Shown: piece by piece, positions 1 to 11,885 of the stretch
Layout: every line of letters begins with the position of its first letter
How positions within the stretch are numbered: the stretch's first letter is position 1
NCBI GenBank assembly: GCA_954871525.1
Contig: OX940862.1
Span: forward strand, 12,916,501 to 12,980,500
Source of the DNA: Parietaria judaica
Taxonomy: Eukaryota; Streptophyta; Magnoliopsida; Rosales; Urticaceae
DNA length: 64,000 nucleotides
Direction: 5' to 3'
Translations under genes and position numbers: made by a program
Notes under the pieces: generated by a model
Databases searched by the model: none
The model's input: the letters and a program-made list of their open reading frames with translations, nothing else
Told to the model about the DNA's origin: nothing

Positions 1-219
1 CCTCATAATAATGCGTATGACACTGGATACATTATTCCATTTCGAAATGGACTTTTTCAGGTAAGAATGATCACGGGAGCTACCATTCACACAACAGACG
101 GGTTGAAGATGACGGTCACGAGAAGAGTAAAACCTCCGATAGTGCCCAATTTGGATACAATGGCGGTAAAACTAGATGATCCTCTAGTTAGCCAGAGCGG
201 CGAAGTTGCTCGTTCGTGA
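1..219 (+). CDS. 3' end of an unidentified protein-coding gene
   Basis: Frame 1 is open from the window edge to a TGA at 217-219 and could encode about 72 residues, rich in Thr, Val and Asp, ending in SGEVARS. A CAG/GTAAGA at 60/61 could be a splice donor, or with the preceding pyrimidines a splice acceptor, so the coding part may be only 61-219. I do not recognise the family. No signal peptide, membrane segment or motif is visible. The sequence after the stop is AT-rich and fits a 3' UTR. A chance open frame next to the edge cannot be excluded. Confidence 0.4.
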   Translation, partial: PHNNAYDTGYIIPFRNGLFQVRMITGATIHTTDGLKMTVTRRVKPPIVPNLDTMAVKLDDPLVSQSGEVARS

Positions 220-1309
220 TAAAAATCTCTCGATTTAGTGAATTTACCATTTCACCTTCGAATTGAGATGGAAAAGAATATATTAATGCATTGTGGAATT
301 GCGCCTATGGTCGATCGAGAAAGGTTTCAATAATCTCAGCTGACGGGAAAAAGACGAGGATACGTAGATGAGTTCGACCAAAGAGCGGACAAAGAAGAAA
401 AGGAAAGAGTATGAAATGGGTGAGCAGGCTATACTGAGTTTCTCATGTTGAAAACCTTTGATTTTATATTATTTTAGATCATATTGTATAAGTATTAAAA
501 GTAACGTGTATAGTATTGTTGTGATATTCAGTGAAATAATACCGGTGAGTCATTGCTATTACCAATGATTTTCACACTGATTCTCCCAAATTTTCGATTT
601 AGTATTATAATTTCATCATAAGAATAATACGGTAATAATGAATTAATGATAAACCATACGAATTATTGTGGTCAAATTTAACGTATTTCTAAGATTCTTG
701 AAGTTTCAAATATATAATTCATATTTTGTAATGAATCTTATAATGAACGAAATGCCTTTTTTAAATAAATATTTATTATGTGTATTTTTTACTTTCACAA
801 ATGGGTATTTCTTAAAAGGTTTGACACAAAATTGTGCATTTCGTACAGTTTTCTAAATCTAAAAGTTCCACATCATTATCGGTCACTTTTTAATTTTCAG
901 ACTCCTAAACTTTCCTTTCAAGCCCAAATATATCACCAATAATAAATATAGTCTAACTATATAAAATGCTAATTATTTATGGGTTATTGTAAGAAATGTC
1001 CACTTTGTGTTAAACGTTTAAAAAAAATGTCCAATGTGTGTATTTTTTATTCTCACACATGGGCATTTTTCTTAAATTTTAGACACAAAATAGGAATTTC
1101 TTACCATTTCTAATTATTATTATTCTATAGGTGCATGTGTAACAAAATGCTAATTATGAAGAGGAAGAGTAATAATATGGTTAGTTTTGTTGATAATTGG
1201 GATATAGTGAAGACAGAGTGCGACGCGCGGGAGATGCTTATAAGTGAAATGACCAAACTACCCTCGGCGCTCCTCTTTGTCTCGCTCATTTTCGTTGTCC
1301 GAGAGAAAA
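220..1309. other. Intergenic, AT-rich, with small foldback MITE-like sequence
   Basis: No gene is seen. The stretch holds the probable 3' UTR of the preceding partial gene, MITE-like palindromes (one clear at 981-1110, a degenerate relative near 745-855), and the promoter and 5' UTR of the CCA-adding enzyme gene. Confidence 0.5.
981..1110. mobile_element. Short foldback MITE
   Basis: The two halves are imperfect inverted repeats. GTAAGAAATGTCC near the left end matches the complement of GGAATTTCTTAC at the right, and an internal arm with TTGTGT and the TGTCCAATGTGTG / CACACATGGGCA pair folds back too. TAATTATT occurs immediately outside both ends (from 970 and from 1111), a plausible 8-9 bp target duplication in AT-rich DNA. 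No coding capacity. Superfamily unassigned. Confidence 0.45.
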
Positions 1310-4300
1310 ATGCGAGTGATAGTGAAGCCTCTCGCTTCTTCTCTATTTCCCTCCTCATTCTTCACGACCAAATTCCTTCTCTCTCCTCCTCCAATCATCG
1401 CCTTCTCTTCTTTTCCCTCCAAAACCCTCGTCGCCCCCCAAACCCTAGCTCTCCTCTCTCCTCGCCGGCCCATGGCGGCGACTCCTCCTCCGGCGGCGCG
1501 CGTCAGGGAGACCATCGACCTCACCGCCGTCGAGGCGAGGATCTTCGATCGCCTCCTCGGAGCTCTCCGCCACTTCGGGCTCCAGAGCCAGCTCCGAGTC
1601 GCAGGAGGCTGGGTTCGCGATAAGGTGAGCCGCTCGGTGAAGCTTGCGTTTCCCGTTGAAGTGATTTTTTGATGGTGTGAGTTCCGGTTTTGCAGCTTCT
1701 TGGTAAGGAGTGCTACGACATTGACATTGCTCTGGATAATATGGTGGGGAGTGAGTTCGTTGACAAGGTTCAAGCGTATTTGCTGTCCATCGGAGAGAAG
1801 GCGCAAGGAGTTGCTGTGATCCCGAGGTATTTGTTTCGTTTCTCTTTTGATTTCTTAGTTCACTCATTATCAGATGTTTCAGTCTCTTACTGGATTTGAG
1901 TCAGTTTGCGTGTTTTCTAGGTAATTTGCTCGTTTTCTTGATCCGGACATTAGCTCATTTCTCTGTTACAAACTAAGCATTCACGGTATAAGATCACGGA
2001 AAAATAGTCTGTTATCCATCGCTTTTGTTGAATATTACACAGTTCATATATTATTTTCGGTTCTTGCACTTAGAATGATGGTCGTGTCTCCGCTAAATTT
2101 TGTTGCTGAGTAGTTCAATTTGGAAGTTTTGTGCATTTTCTGTTACTTATAAACAAATTCGAAACAATACAACAGGCATTTTTCATTATTGTCCGTATTT
2201 GAATGCTTTCGGTTAGTTTGGATGCTCGTGGTCATGGATAATGTACTAGAGTCGGCTCTGGTCATGATTACAGATCAAATTTTTAGTTTAATACTAATTA
2301 CTACTGTTTTCACAGCAACCCTGATCAATCAAAACATTTGGAAACAGCAAGGATGCGCATATGCGATGTATGGGTTGATTTTGTGAACTTAAGATGTGAA
2401 GAGTATAGTGAGAATAGCCGCATTCCAACGGTGGTAGCTATCTTGATCTTGGCCATTGACAACTTTCTGTATGATTTTCTCGGCATTCGAAATTATTTGT
2501 GCTTTAAGATGTAAAATTATTCTCTCGTGTTGCAGCAAAAATTCGGATCAGCTGAAGAAGATGCATACAGAAGGGATTTAACAATTAACAGGTATCATTA
2601 TTTTGAATTTTGGATAAAAACTTTAGCCATTATATATTGATATTCATTCGAACTTGATTGAGTTGCTCTTCATGCCTAATCTTATCATATTTTAATGAAC
2701 ATTTTTCAGCTTGTTCTACAATATTAATACCAGTGCAGTTGAAGATTACACAAAAAGAGGTTAGTGTTTGGTTTTTAAAGTGGTTAGAGCATTTAGATGC
2801 ATGTCTTGCTTGCATTTTTTAGGTTCTGTAATGTTATTCGTATGAGTATTTATTTTTTTCTCTTGTATACTATATGCTATATAATCCAGGCCTTCCAGAT
2901 CTAAAATGTGGAAGAATCGTTACACCTTTACCTCCAAAATCTACTTTTATGGATGATCCTCTACGAGTTCTACGTGCCATCCGATTTGGTACTTTGCTCT
3001 AGTTAGTTACCATGCACGTTATCGAAGGGGTTTGTATATATTTTTAGTTCAATGTATTCTTGTCCTGAATATACTTCTGATTATATAGGTGCGAGATTTG
3101 AATTTGTATTAGATGAAGAGTTAAAGGACGCCGCAGCCTGTGATGAGGTGAAGACTGCTCTTGCTGCAAAAATTAGCAGAGAGCGCATCGGTACTGAAGT
3201 ACGAGCCTCCTTCATGACTCGACCTTTTTTGCCAGCTTGTTATGAATGAGCTTTGCAATCTGCAATGATTGAAATTGGCACTTTTGTTTCAGAGATTAAA
3301 GATTTCTGACGATTTATATTCCTGTTTATTATCCTATTGCAGATTGATCTTATGATCTCTGGTAACCAACCGGTTAAAGCAATGTATTATATATCCGATT
3401 TATCATTATTTGGGATCGTCTTCAATCTCCCTTCTGATACAGAGCCTCCAGTACCAGAAGGCTGGGACAGGTAGACTTGTTTTCTATAATATTAACTATT
3501 AGCAGTAAAATTTTACTTACATTTGAGTGAAATTAATTTTCTTATAATGGTAATAATACACCAATGTCATCTTCTGTTTTCCATTTTGATTCTCTTGTGT
3601 AGGCTTTGTGTTGCTTACTTGGAGGCTTCATGGAACCTTGTTCAGTTAGTTGACTCTTCCTTTAGCGTGAGTGGCGATAATTTCTACTCGTAAATTTTCT
3701 TGAACAGCGGGCTTGCCCCGTAAGTAGTTAAATTGTTGTCACCTTTTCTAATGTCGCTTTACATTTTAATTGCAGAGTGAACAAAAAAGACTGTCCTTGT
3801 ATACTTCTATGTTCCTCCCATTGAGAAAGATGACATATAAAGATCATAAATCAAAAAAGGTATTGCGCTTCATAAGGCTTTAAGCTAGATTTCCTTGAAA
3901 CCTATAAGCCCGGTTATCGATTGCCCTAAAGTATAAATTATTTTCTGCAGTTTCCTGTCGTCAACTTTATCTTTCGGGAGTCGCTAAAAAGAAAAGTCAG
4001 CGATTCAGACACGGTTCGTTTTCAATCCTAATTTCTGATGACTTGTGAGAACGTTTGTGAATATTGAATTAACTCGTAATTTATTTGGCACAGATTATAA
4101 AGATACACGATGTTCTGGACAAATTTGTGTCACTGCTTCCTTTTCTAGCACTCAACAAAGATATCCAGCAAACAGACATCGAATGGGAAACAGAATTGTT
4201 TGACATCCCCGACTCTGCAAAATTACGCGTATTGACAGGTAGAAAGCACTCGTGTCATGATTAAACTGCTACGACCGTGAAGTGTTTTTAAATCCAAAAC

Positions 4301-5266
4301 TCGTTAGTAATTTTTCTGTCTCGGAAGTTCAGGCCTTTTGCTTCGGGAAATCAAAGATTTCTGGCGAGTCGCGTTGCTGATGTCTACTTTTACGTTCAAA
4401 ACATATTCTACTGATGATGTTGTCAGTAAAAGCTTTCAACTGGAGCATCAAAAAGAGCTGTTTAGAGCAGCCGAGAACAGCATTGTTGAATTAGGTGAGT
4501 ATTTTCTTCCGTTAGTTTTCAGGAGAACCGTTGGCTCTCTGTATCTCCGTTAAATCAGACCATCGATATCAGCAACTCGAAGCTTGATTATACCGTTTAC
4601 GCTCTTTTGGTCCGGTTTTGTGCAGGTCTAGAAAAAGTATGGGAGGTCAAACCATTGGTCAACGGGAAAGAGATCATGGACATTTTGCAGCTCACCTCCG
4701 GAGGGCCACGTGTCAGGGAATGGGTAACCTTACCTAACTACCCTTTTAGAAAAATTAAGGAAATAATACCAAAAACTTTCTTATAATATGAAGAATTATA
4801 CCTAATATGATTTCATTAAAAACTAAAAAAAGTTATTATTTTGCGTGGAATAATATATTATTTCAAAAAAATATATTTCATGAATGAAGATTTTCCATTA
4901 GTTTTTAGATAACCATTTTATCACTGTAAAATTTTAATAAATATATGATAATCTACATAAAAAAAAAAAACATATTAAATACTACATTTAAATAAGAAAC
5001 GGTCCTGGTTTTTCGGACCTTGTATAAACGGTCCAATCAGCAGACCCGTTTCTCAATTTTGAAAATTTATAAAAGACCTATTTGCTGCCCAAACCGGACC
5101 GGGTAGGTAGTGCCTTATTTTTATATGTATATTAGCGTAATTGTGGTTCAAAATTTTGCAGCAACAGAGATTGCTTGCGTGGCAGCTTGCTCATCCGAGG
5201 GGGAGTAAAGAGGAATGTCTGGAATGGTTGAGACAAACCAACTCTAAGCGCACAAAGACAGAATAG
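1310..5266 (+). CDS. CCA tRNA nucleotidyltransferase (CCA-adding enzyme)
   Basis: Adds or repairs the 3' CCA of tRNAs using CTP and ATP; plant enzymes serve cytosol, mitochondria and plastids. Exons: 1310-1624, 1696-1826, 2316-2430, 2536-2591, 2710-2759, 2890-2988, 3089-3198, 3343-3470, 3603-3666, 3776-3859, 3951-4013, 4094-4238, 4333-4494, 4626-4723, 5162-5266. They join in frame to 574 residues. Class II polymerase-beta-type signatures are present: VAGGWVRDK, the metal-binding DIDIAL (DxD), RRDLTINSLFYN, then the DPLRVLRAIRF segment. ATG 1310 gives an N-terminus rich in Ser, Pro and basic residues that looks like a transit peptide. A second in-frame ATG at 1472 (MAATPPP) would give a 520-residue form without it. 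The gene ends 203 bp from the end of the convergent UGT80 gene. Confidence 0.93.
4740..5161 (+). other. Last intron of the CCA-adding enzyme gene, very AT-rich
   Basis: Most of the 438-bp last intron is extremely AT-rich with poly-A runs. A short section (about 5000-5110) with CCGGACC / GGTCC words resembles decayed nonautonomous transposon sequence, but no ends can be defined. Confidence 0.3.
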
Positions 5267-5469
5267 AATGAACGAGGTTATCCATTTTTGGCAGTTAGAT
5301 ACACTCAGTTTCGCTGTATATGACAGTTAACAGCTTATAGATTACGAGTAAACAAAAATAACCTTTGATTTATAAAATTGTTTAATCCCAATACTTCTGG
5401 CGGAGCGGTGAAATGTGTGAAAACTTACATCAATGTTACAACACGCTCAAAAATAAGCCACCTCGGAGT

Positions 5470-8400
5470 TCATGTGAGGCCAAAGCATTGCCGCACTGAA
5501 AATCTCTTCCGATGTTGCAACGGTCCAGATTGACTGCCGTCAGATCGGTTTTGTGGAAAGTGTTTGTAGAATGCTTTGACGGATCCCGTCACGCCATCTT
5601 CATTTTCCATGGCCTTTGCAAGCTCCACCGCGCGTTCTTTAACCTGTTCAACAAGCAAACTATTATATCTTAATATCACACCATAGTTCAGTATTTATAG
5701 TTTGAAAAGCGTTTTTTTTTAAGTACAAGATGGAGGCCCGACATCTCGCAATGGGATCTTAAATCCCAACTAGGTTGGCACCCAAAAACACAAAGTAAGA
5801 AACGGAACTCAGAATAAGATAAATAAAAAATATCACAGTTTACAAAGAAACAAAGAGTCGAGAACTAACAAAACCTAATATCTCTCTCTAACAAAGCACA
5901 ACTAAAAAATAAAACTAGCAAAATCTAAAATTCTCTTTCATACTAACTATAAAATTATTTCACTGAACATATATGCTTTTGTGCCAATATAAAATAAAAT
6001 AAAGAATTTATCATTTTATTTTTTAATTTATGTGTTCTCTTTTTGTTCCTATTCCAACACAAACAGAAAACAAAGTTAAAATTTTATAATTTATTTGTTC
6101 TCTTTTTGCTTTCTGTTCCAACACAAAAAGAAAACGAAGTTGAAACACAATGTCGAATGAATTTATGGATCTGCTTGATTATTATTTATATAACATTTTA
6201 CTGGCGGTAAAACGTGGTCGGCTTACAGAATAAGTTAGTACATACTCTAGTTTTCCTAGTCTATTTTGTACACATTTGAATATACCATAAGTTTCCATCC
6301 TACACATTTTACATAATTTATGAGTGAGTCAAAATGAACTACCTTGGGGTCGAGCATGAAGCGTATGGCATGAACCAACTTTTCAAGGGTAAACTCGTCA
6401 ACTGGGATATACTCCGGACCCACTCCTCTAGCATTCACCCTATCTCCCCAGAACGGTTGATCTCCAAAAAACGGCACCACAGTCGTCGGACACTACAAGT
6501 ACAAACAGACAAAATTAATAAAATGATAAGTAAAAAATATAAAAGTGAATACTAAAGCAAAAATATATACCGCAGCTTTTAGGCCAGCAGCAGTTGTTCC
6601 TGCGCCGCCATGGTGTACCTATATGAAGAGGTTCGTTTTTAACAAAGAAAGAACATAAAAAAAGAAGTCAGCCAAAGTGTGGGATCATCTCAAGAAAGAA
6701 AGTCAATATAACGATTAATTTCCATCTATGTCCCCGTGAGTTTCTCGTTTTTAGCATTTTTTTGCCTGAATTTACAAACTAAAGCAAGTATCCCTGACTA
6801 AAATAATCACCGGTTTCCAAATTTTCAGTTCACAAAGTGTAGTAGTTTAGTAAGTATATCTATATACTAACATATGTTTTGACAGAAACCGTTAATATTT
6901 TCAATTGGAGTTACAACGAATACAACACGATAAATTCAGGGGGGTGGTCATTATTTCAGCAAAAAGAGCTTTACCACAGCGGAGCATCGCGGGAATAACC
7001 AATCATGAGGGCAATTATCCAGTAAGTACACAAAATCCTTTGGTTCTTCCACTGCGAAGAACACAAAAATTGTTAAATCTAAATGTTCATGTAGAGAAAA
7101 AGAATTTGTTTGTCACTGTAATTGCAATAAAGAACTTACAATTTCCAAGGCCGCCCCAACCTTTGTTAATTATGCCTCTTTGGTCAGTTATTTCCAGCGC
7201 TTGAACTATAATCTTCGTCATCTTCTCTGGCTCTTGTACTGGCTGTTTCAAACGCAAAACAAAAACCGAGATCAATTTGTTACCGATTTCTCCGACAGTT
7301 CAGACTTTGCCCACTTATATTGTAAATTTAACCATTCATGGCAAGTTTAGATAGCAGAAAGAAAGAAAGAAGCTCACGAGGCTGCCAAACCCAATGTATA
7401 TAGGCTTTTCCCCAGCATCAAGCCACTTCACAAGTGAATCTGGAGGTTCATAATTTGAAGCAAGATCGAGAAAGCAGAATCCGACTACGTCTTTATTATG
7501 TCCCCAATCTGCAGCAGCAAAAAATAAATAAAGAAGTTACTAGTTGCCTCAAGATAGTCTTAAAATGTTAAAAATAACATGGGTGCTACGTAAATCAGAA
7601 CCGGATTTTTACTATTATTTTATTTTAAAACTGGAACAGGTTTTTATTTTTACAAAATCTGTATAACCCCATTTTCAAATTAAAATGACATCTCCAAATC
7701 CAAAGACCAAATGAAAACATATGTTAACTTACCCTAAAATTAAAAATAAAACAAACCAGTAGAAAGAGCATAGATAATAGTTTCAATTTTAAAAGTAAAA
7801 AAATTAATGGATGAAATCAGTCACTATCAGATAACATGGGTTCAAACAATATTTCAGTCGACCAAATATAAACAGATAACCTTTTGGTTTTGGGACAAGA
7901 TGAGGACTCCATATATACCCGTAGGGCACTTCATGGGGAGAACTAGAAGATCCACTTAAATATGTGATAGGTCTCAGTCTTAGCTTTTTCTTCCTAAATT
8001 CATTAACCATGTCTCGAATTCCTAGCCAAATCAATGCATCGACTATTTGGTACGATAGCTGCATAGGATCGGGAAAAAAAAGAAGTTATAGTAAAATACG
8101 AGAATCATATGACAATTGACAATAACCATTATACTGATAGTATTACTCACTCTATATCCAATTGGTTGCTTAACACGGGATAGAGGATGGGGAAATTCAC
8201 TAGTAGGTCTGACAAAGGAACATGATTGTCATGAGAAAGAGAATAAAGGGTCTTGATCAAGGATCATATATATAAATATGTATATCACTATATCTTATTG
8301 GTTCTACAACTGAATCTAGCAATTTGAATTATATCATCAGTTGAAGCCAGCGTATGAACACTTACGTCCAAGGCATTGTGAAAAATATATGAAGCGGTAC

Positions 8401-10200
8401 ATTTAGAGCCTCGGCAACATGTGTATGTCCTGAAAAAGAAGGCAACAAGTCAGTCCTTCTGTAATCATTTGCACCTATGTATTTTTCTCTCTCTAATTGA
8501 GATCATTAAAATTTATAAATAAAAAGGAAATCAACAATGCATTAACATATTCTAGTTATTATTCACATATAAAAGAAGATACACTTTCCCAACAAACACA
8601 CCGAAGCCGAATGATATCAACATGAGAATTTGTATTGAACAAAGCTACAACAATCACTACTAGAAGGTCAAATAAGGAGAGAGGTCGAACCATATGCGGG
8701 GGGATTAGCAATTATTGAATCTGCTTTAAATGGAATATTGGTGTCAGGATCAGGTTCCGTGCAGGCAGGAAGTAAAGAGAATATAATATCCTTGATTTGG
8801 CTTCGCTGTATCGGTATATCTGAAGGTCCAGACGGCAAAAAGCCTTTGTTCTTGACCATATCTGCAAGAGATACACTTATGAATCCTCTGTGATAAAAAT
8901 CTCCCACTCCGACTTATCAACAGAAATCAAAATGCATCCCTATGATCTCAAGAAACCTGCAAACCTCTTAATTAACTGGCAAAATTTCTTAAATGAAGAC
9001 TAGTTCAAACGCATCCCTATGAATTGACTTCAACATTTGCTGTCAAAGTAAATGGTACTCGCTGTCAAAGTATCTGAAATAACCGAATTGACATACTTAC
9101 AACCAGCAAGAACTTTAGGATCCCCGCCTAAAGGGTAAAACTCCAGTCCGGCAGTAAGTACGAAGTCTTTGAAATTTGCATGAGTTGCGAGCCTGACCCT
9201 GTGGCCATCTTCCTGCAAGTAAATGTTTCAACCATATCAAGTCACAGACAGTAACAAAATTCTTCTCCATACTCAAACCAAACATCAGAAGTCAATGCAA
9301 ATTTCAGCAATTATATAAACGGTGTCACTGTTTCTCTAGACACAAGAATGCATTACAAATCTCTTTAAACTAATTTGGATAAAGCCAATATGCAATTCAA
9401 TAGGCTTTTACCTGCAAACGCTTTCCGATAGCGATAAAAGGTTGCACATCGCCTCTTGTCCCCACTATAAGTATCACAATCTGTAGCGGAGGTACATGGA
9501 TCTCTTCCAACTCCGCTGCCTCAGCAAGTTCTGCTTCAACCGTTCCGCCATAAACAACTCCAGTTCCAAAATCCAGAGTTTGAGGCTTGATATCGCCGGG
9601 AATGTCGAACTGTACGGTTCCGTCATTTTTCACCGTGGCAACTCTCCTCAACCATTTCAACTGCGCAACCGAAACTTTTCAGTGCAACTGTTCAAGTACT
9701 CAATTATACTATACCATAAATCGCTCGAAAAACTCAACTAGTTTGGAATTAAACTGAATGCAACAATGGAGGATCAATGAGAAATCAAACCTTCTTTTTG
9801 AAAGGAATCTTTTCATCAAAAAGCTTCGTCACGAGTGTAGCTAACGAGCGACTCTGAGTAAGATTCGACGCCGCGCTGGTCGGATTTGGACTCGAACTCG
9901 AATTCGAATTCGATTCTCCCTCTGTAGTCGGCGAAATCTCTCCCGGCGTCGTGCTCTCTCCAGACAAATTCCTCTCATTACTCACTGAAGAACAAGAACA
10001 AGAACAGCATCAACAAATTTCGAATCCGAAAACACAATTGATAAAACGAAACTGATAACACCAAAACCTCAAAGAATCAGCGAAGGAAAACCTGATAAAA
10101 CGCCGGCATTCGCGGCGTGATCGGCGGAAACGGCGTCATCGACGGAAACGGAAATGTCACTCTCGGAAGTAGCAGAGCGGCTTCGATGGTGCAACGCCAT
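5470..10200 (-). CDS. UGT80A2: Sterol 3-beta-glucosyltransferase, UGT80A2-like
   Basis: Transfers glucose from UDP-glucose to the 3-beta hydroxyl of membrane sterols, making steryl glucosides. Exons (5' to 3'): 10200-10092, 9984-9791, 9660-9412, 9212-9101, 8861-8691, 8429-8366, 8208-8151, 8058-7881, 7508-7378, 7242-7140, 7051-6975, 6618-6571, 6492-6343, 5643-5470; 605 residues. The N-terminus is Ser-rich and low complexity (about 20-90). The GT1 fold follows: IVGTRGDVQPF, GHRVRLATHANF, PPAYGHTHVAEAL and FFTMPWTPTSEFPHPL (N-lobe), then GFGSLP, HDWLFPRC and the donor-binding HHGGAGTTAAGLK, PFFGDQPFW. PVQEPEKMT, NEFRKKK and GWGGLGN follow the UGT80A2 branch as I know it rather than UGT80B1. No membrane anchor is seen. 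The three final introns include a 699-bp one (5644-6342). Confidence 0.93.
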
Positions 10201-10409
10201 TGGAGAGGAGAACACCACTGCAAATGCGAATCGAAGATCGACGAGAATACGAAGAAATCGTCGAATCGTGAGCTTCGAATCGCGCTTTTTCTCTGTGCGA
10301 TCCTGCGAAGAAATCAATGGAAGACGAAGGCAAAAGGGAAGGTATAATCCAAGAAAGCAAAAGTGAGGAAGAAGAACAAAAGCGCGAATAATGATGAAGT
10401 GTGTGGGGG

Positions 10410-10419
10410 GACACGTGTC
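10410..10419 (-). promoter_or_regulatory. Palindromic G-box/ABRE-like element upstream of UGT80A2
   Basis: GACACGTGTC, a palindromic ACGT core, lies 210 bp upstream of the start codon. GGACACGTC follows about 20 bp further upstream and GACACGTTC near 10507. Such G-box elements bind bZIP and bHLH factors; function here is inferred. Confidence 0.5.
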
Positions 10420-10519
10420 GCTCGGAGGAGCGGTCTGGACACGTCGACGAGTTTCGGGTTTAGGAAAAGTTTGAAAAAGGCGGTTCGCAACGGACGTACG
10501 TGATTAGACACGTTCAGGT

Positions 10520-11885
10520 GGTTTGGTTGGCTTCTTACTCCGATATACGTTAAAGTTGTCGTTTATGACCCGTGTCGTTTTCAAGTTGCTGTTGTTCAAA
10601 ACTGTCGTTTCTTATTGCTAATTTTCCTTAGGGGAAGTACTACTTTTTTCCCTTTAATGAACGTTCATACTTCATCGTTGTAATTATCGCTAAATTTTTT
10701 TGTTAGTTCATTTTTATTTTGTACGCTGATAAGTTATTGTCGTTTTAACCTTTTTATGTTTTAGCTTTGCGTGTTTTTAGCTCTGTCGTTTAAAGATTCC
10801 TTCTTGTTGCTAGGTGACACAGCCTTCGCCGAGTTCTATACATAAGAGAGTTAATTATTTCCTATGAACATAATCAATAAAAATAAAATAAAAAATATGG
10901 AATCTAACATTTGAATCTTTGGAGTCCCCCCTTTCTTGGAAAATGGTTTACGTGTCCCTTGATCCTTGACAAACAAGAGTCAGCATAATAAATAATAAAG
11001 TAAACACTAATTTATTGTCATTAGCAACGAATATGAAAATAAACAATTCGAGAATCACATGCTCTTAATAATAATCATCTAAAATGACGAGAAAAATTGA
11101 ATAGGTGTCATTTACAAGATTGTTCTCTTATACAGGTAAAAAAAATTGTATGTTTACTGCTAAAAAAATGGATACTTTAGCTAATGATAAATTGATATTA
11201 GATTACTTGTACCTATGTGAAGAGATAAAAAAGAAATAAGTATTTCTGGCGCAAACAATTAGTGAGCTACACTTGGCAACTCTTAGCCCACGTGGAACGC
11301 CACTTGGCGAGCCCAATATGTCACATAAGCAGCACTTAACGTCATTAATAGAAAAAGTTGACGAATTTCACAATCAATGTAGGTTTTGCCAACACTTAGG
11401 TGAATGAAACCCATGTTGACCAAATATAGTGTATTATTGACACTAATAACCCGTAAAACAATAATATAATTGCCACTATATACTAATACATATATGATAT
11501 ATATCGAGTCCTTATCTTTTTAGTTTCTATAGAAAATGCTCTATGGATTCATAACGTAGAGTTTCACCTATAAATGCAATGTTGATAACAAATTATTGGT
11601 AAAAACCTTAGCGATACGACACAAAATTATTACAATATATATTCATGGGAAAGTTCAAATTACAAGAACATTAATTAAATTCATGAATACATATCATACT
11701 TTCTCTCCTTTAACCAACAAGAGTGGTTTACCTAAAACACTACCTAAAAATTAGATATTCTATAACAAAGTACGTAATACATGTATGAACGTTCGATAGA
11801 AGCCACACGCGTTTATCTCATGACGGAAAAACTTTACAAGGCTTCACCAACTTGTGTGTTTACGGGGACAGAGTCGAGAGGCCGT
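10520..11885. other. Intergenic region between UGT80A2 promoter and FC2 3' end
   Basis: No gene is seen. The part near UGT80A2 carries five copies of TGTCGTTT within 235 bp (10557-10791). The rest is AT-rich with no clear open frame or repeat ends; the final part should contain the ferrochelatase 3' UTR. Confidence 0.5.

Noticed and set aside
5730..5960. Possible retroelement fragment in the last UGT80A2 intron (CCCAACTAGGTTGGCACCC)
   Set aside because: One phrase looks repeat-like, but no ends, tail or coding part are visible.
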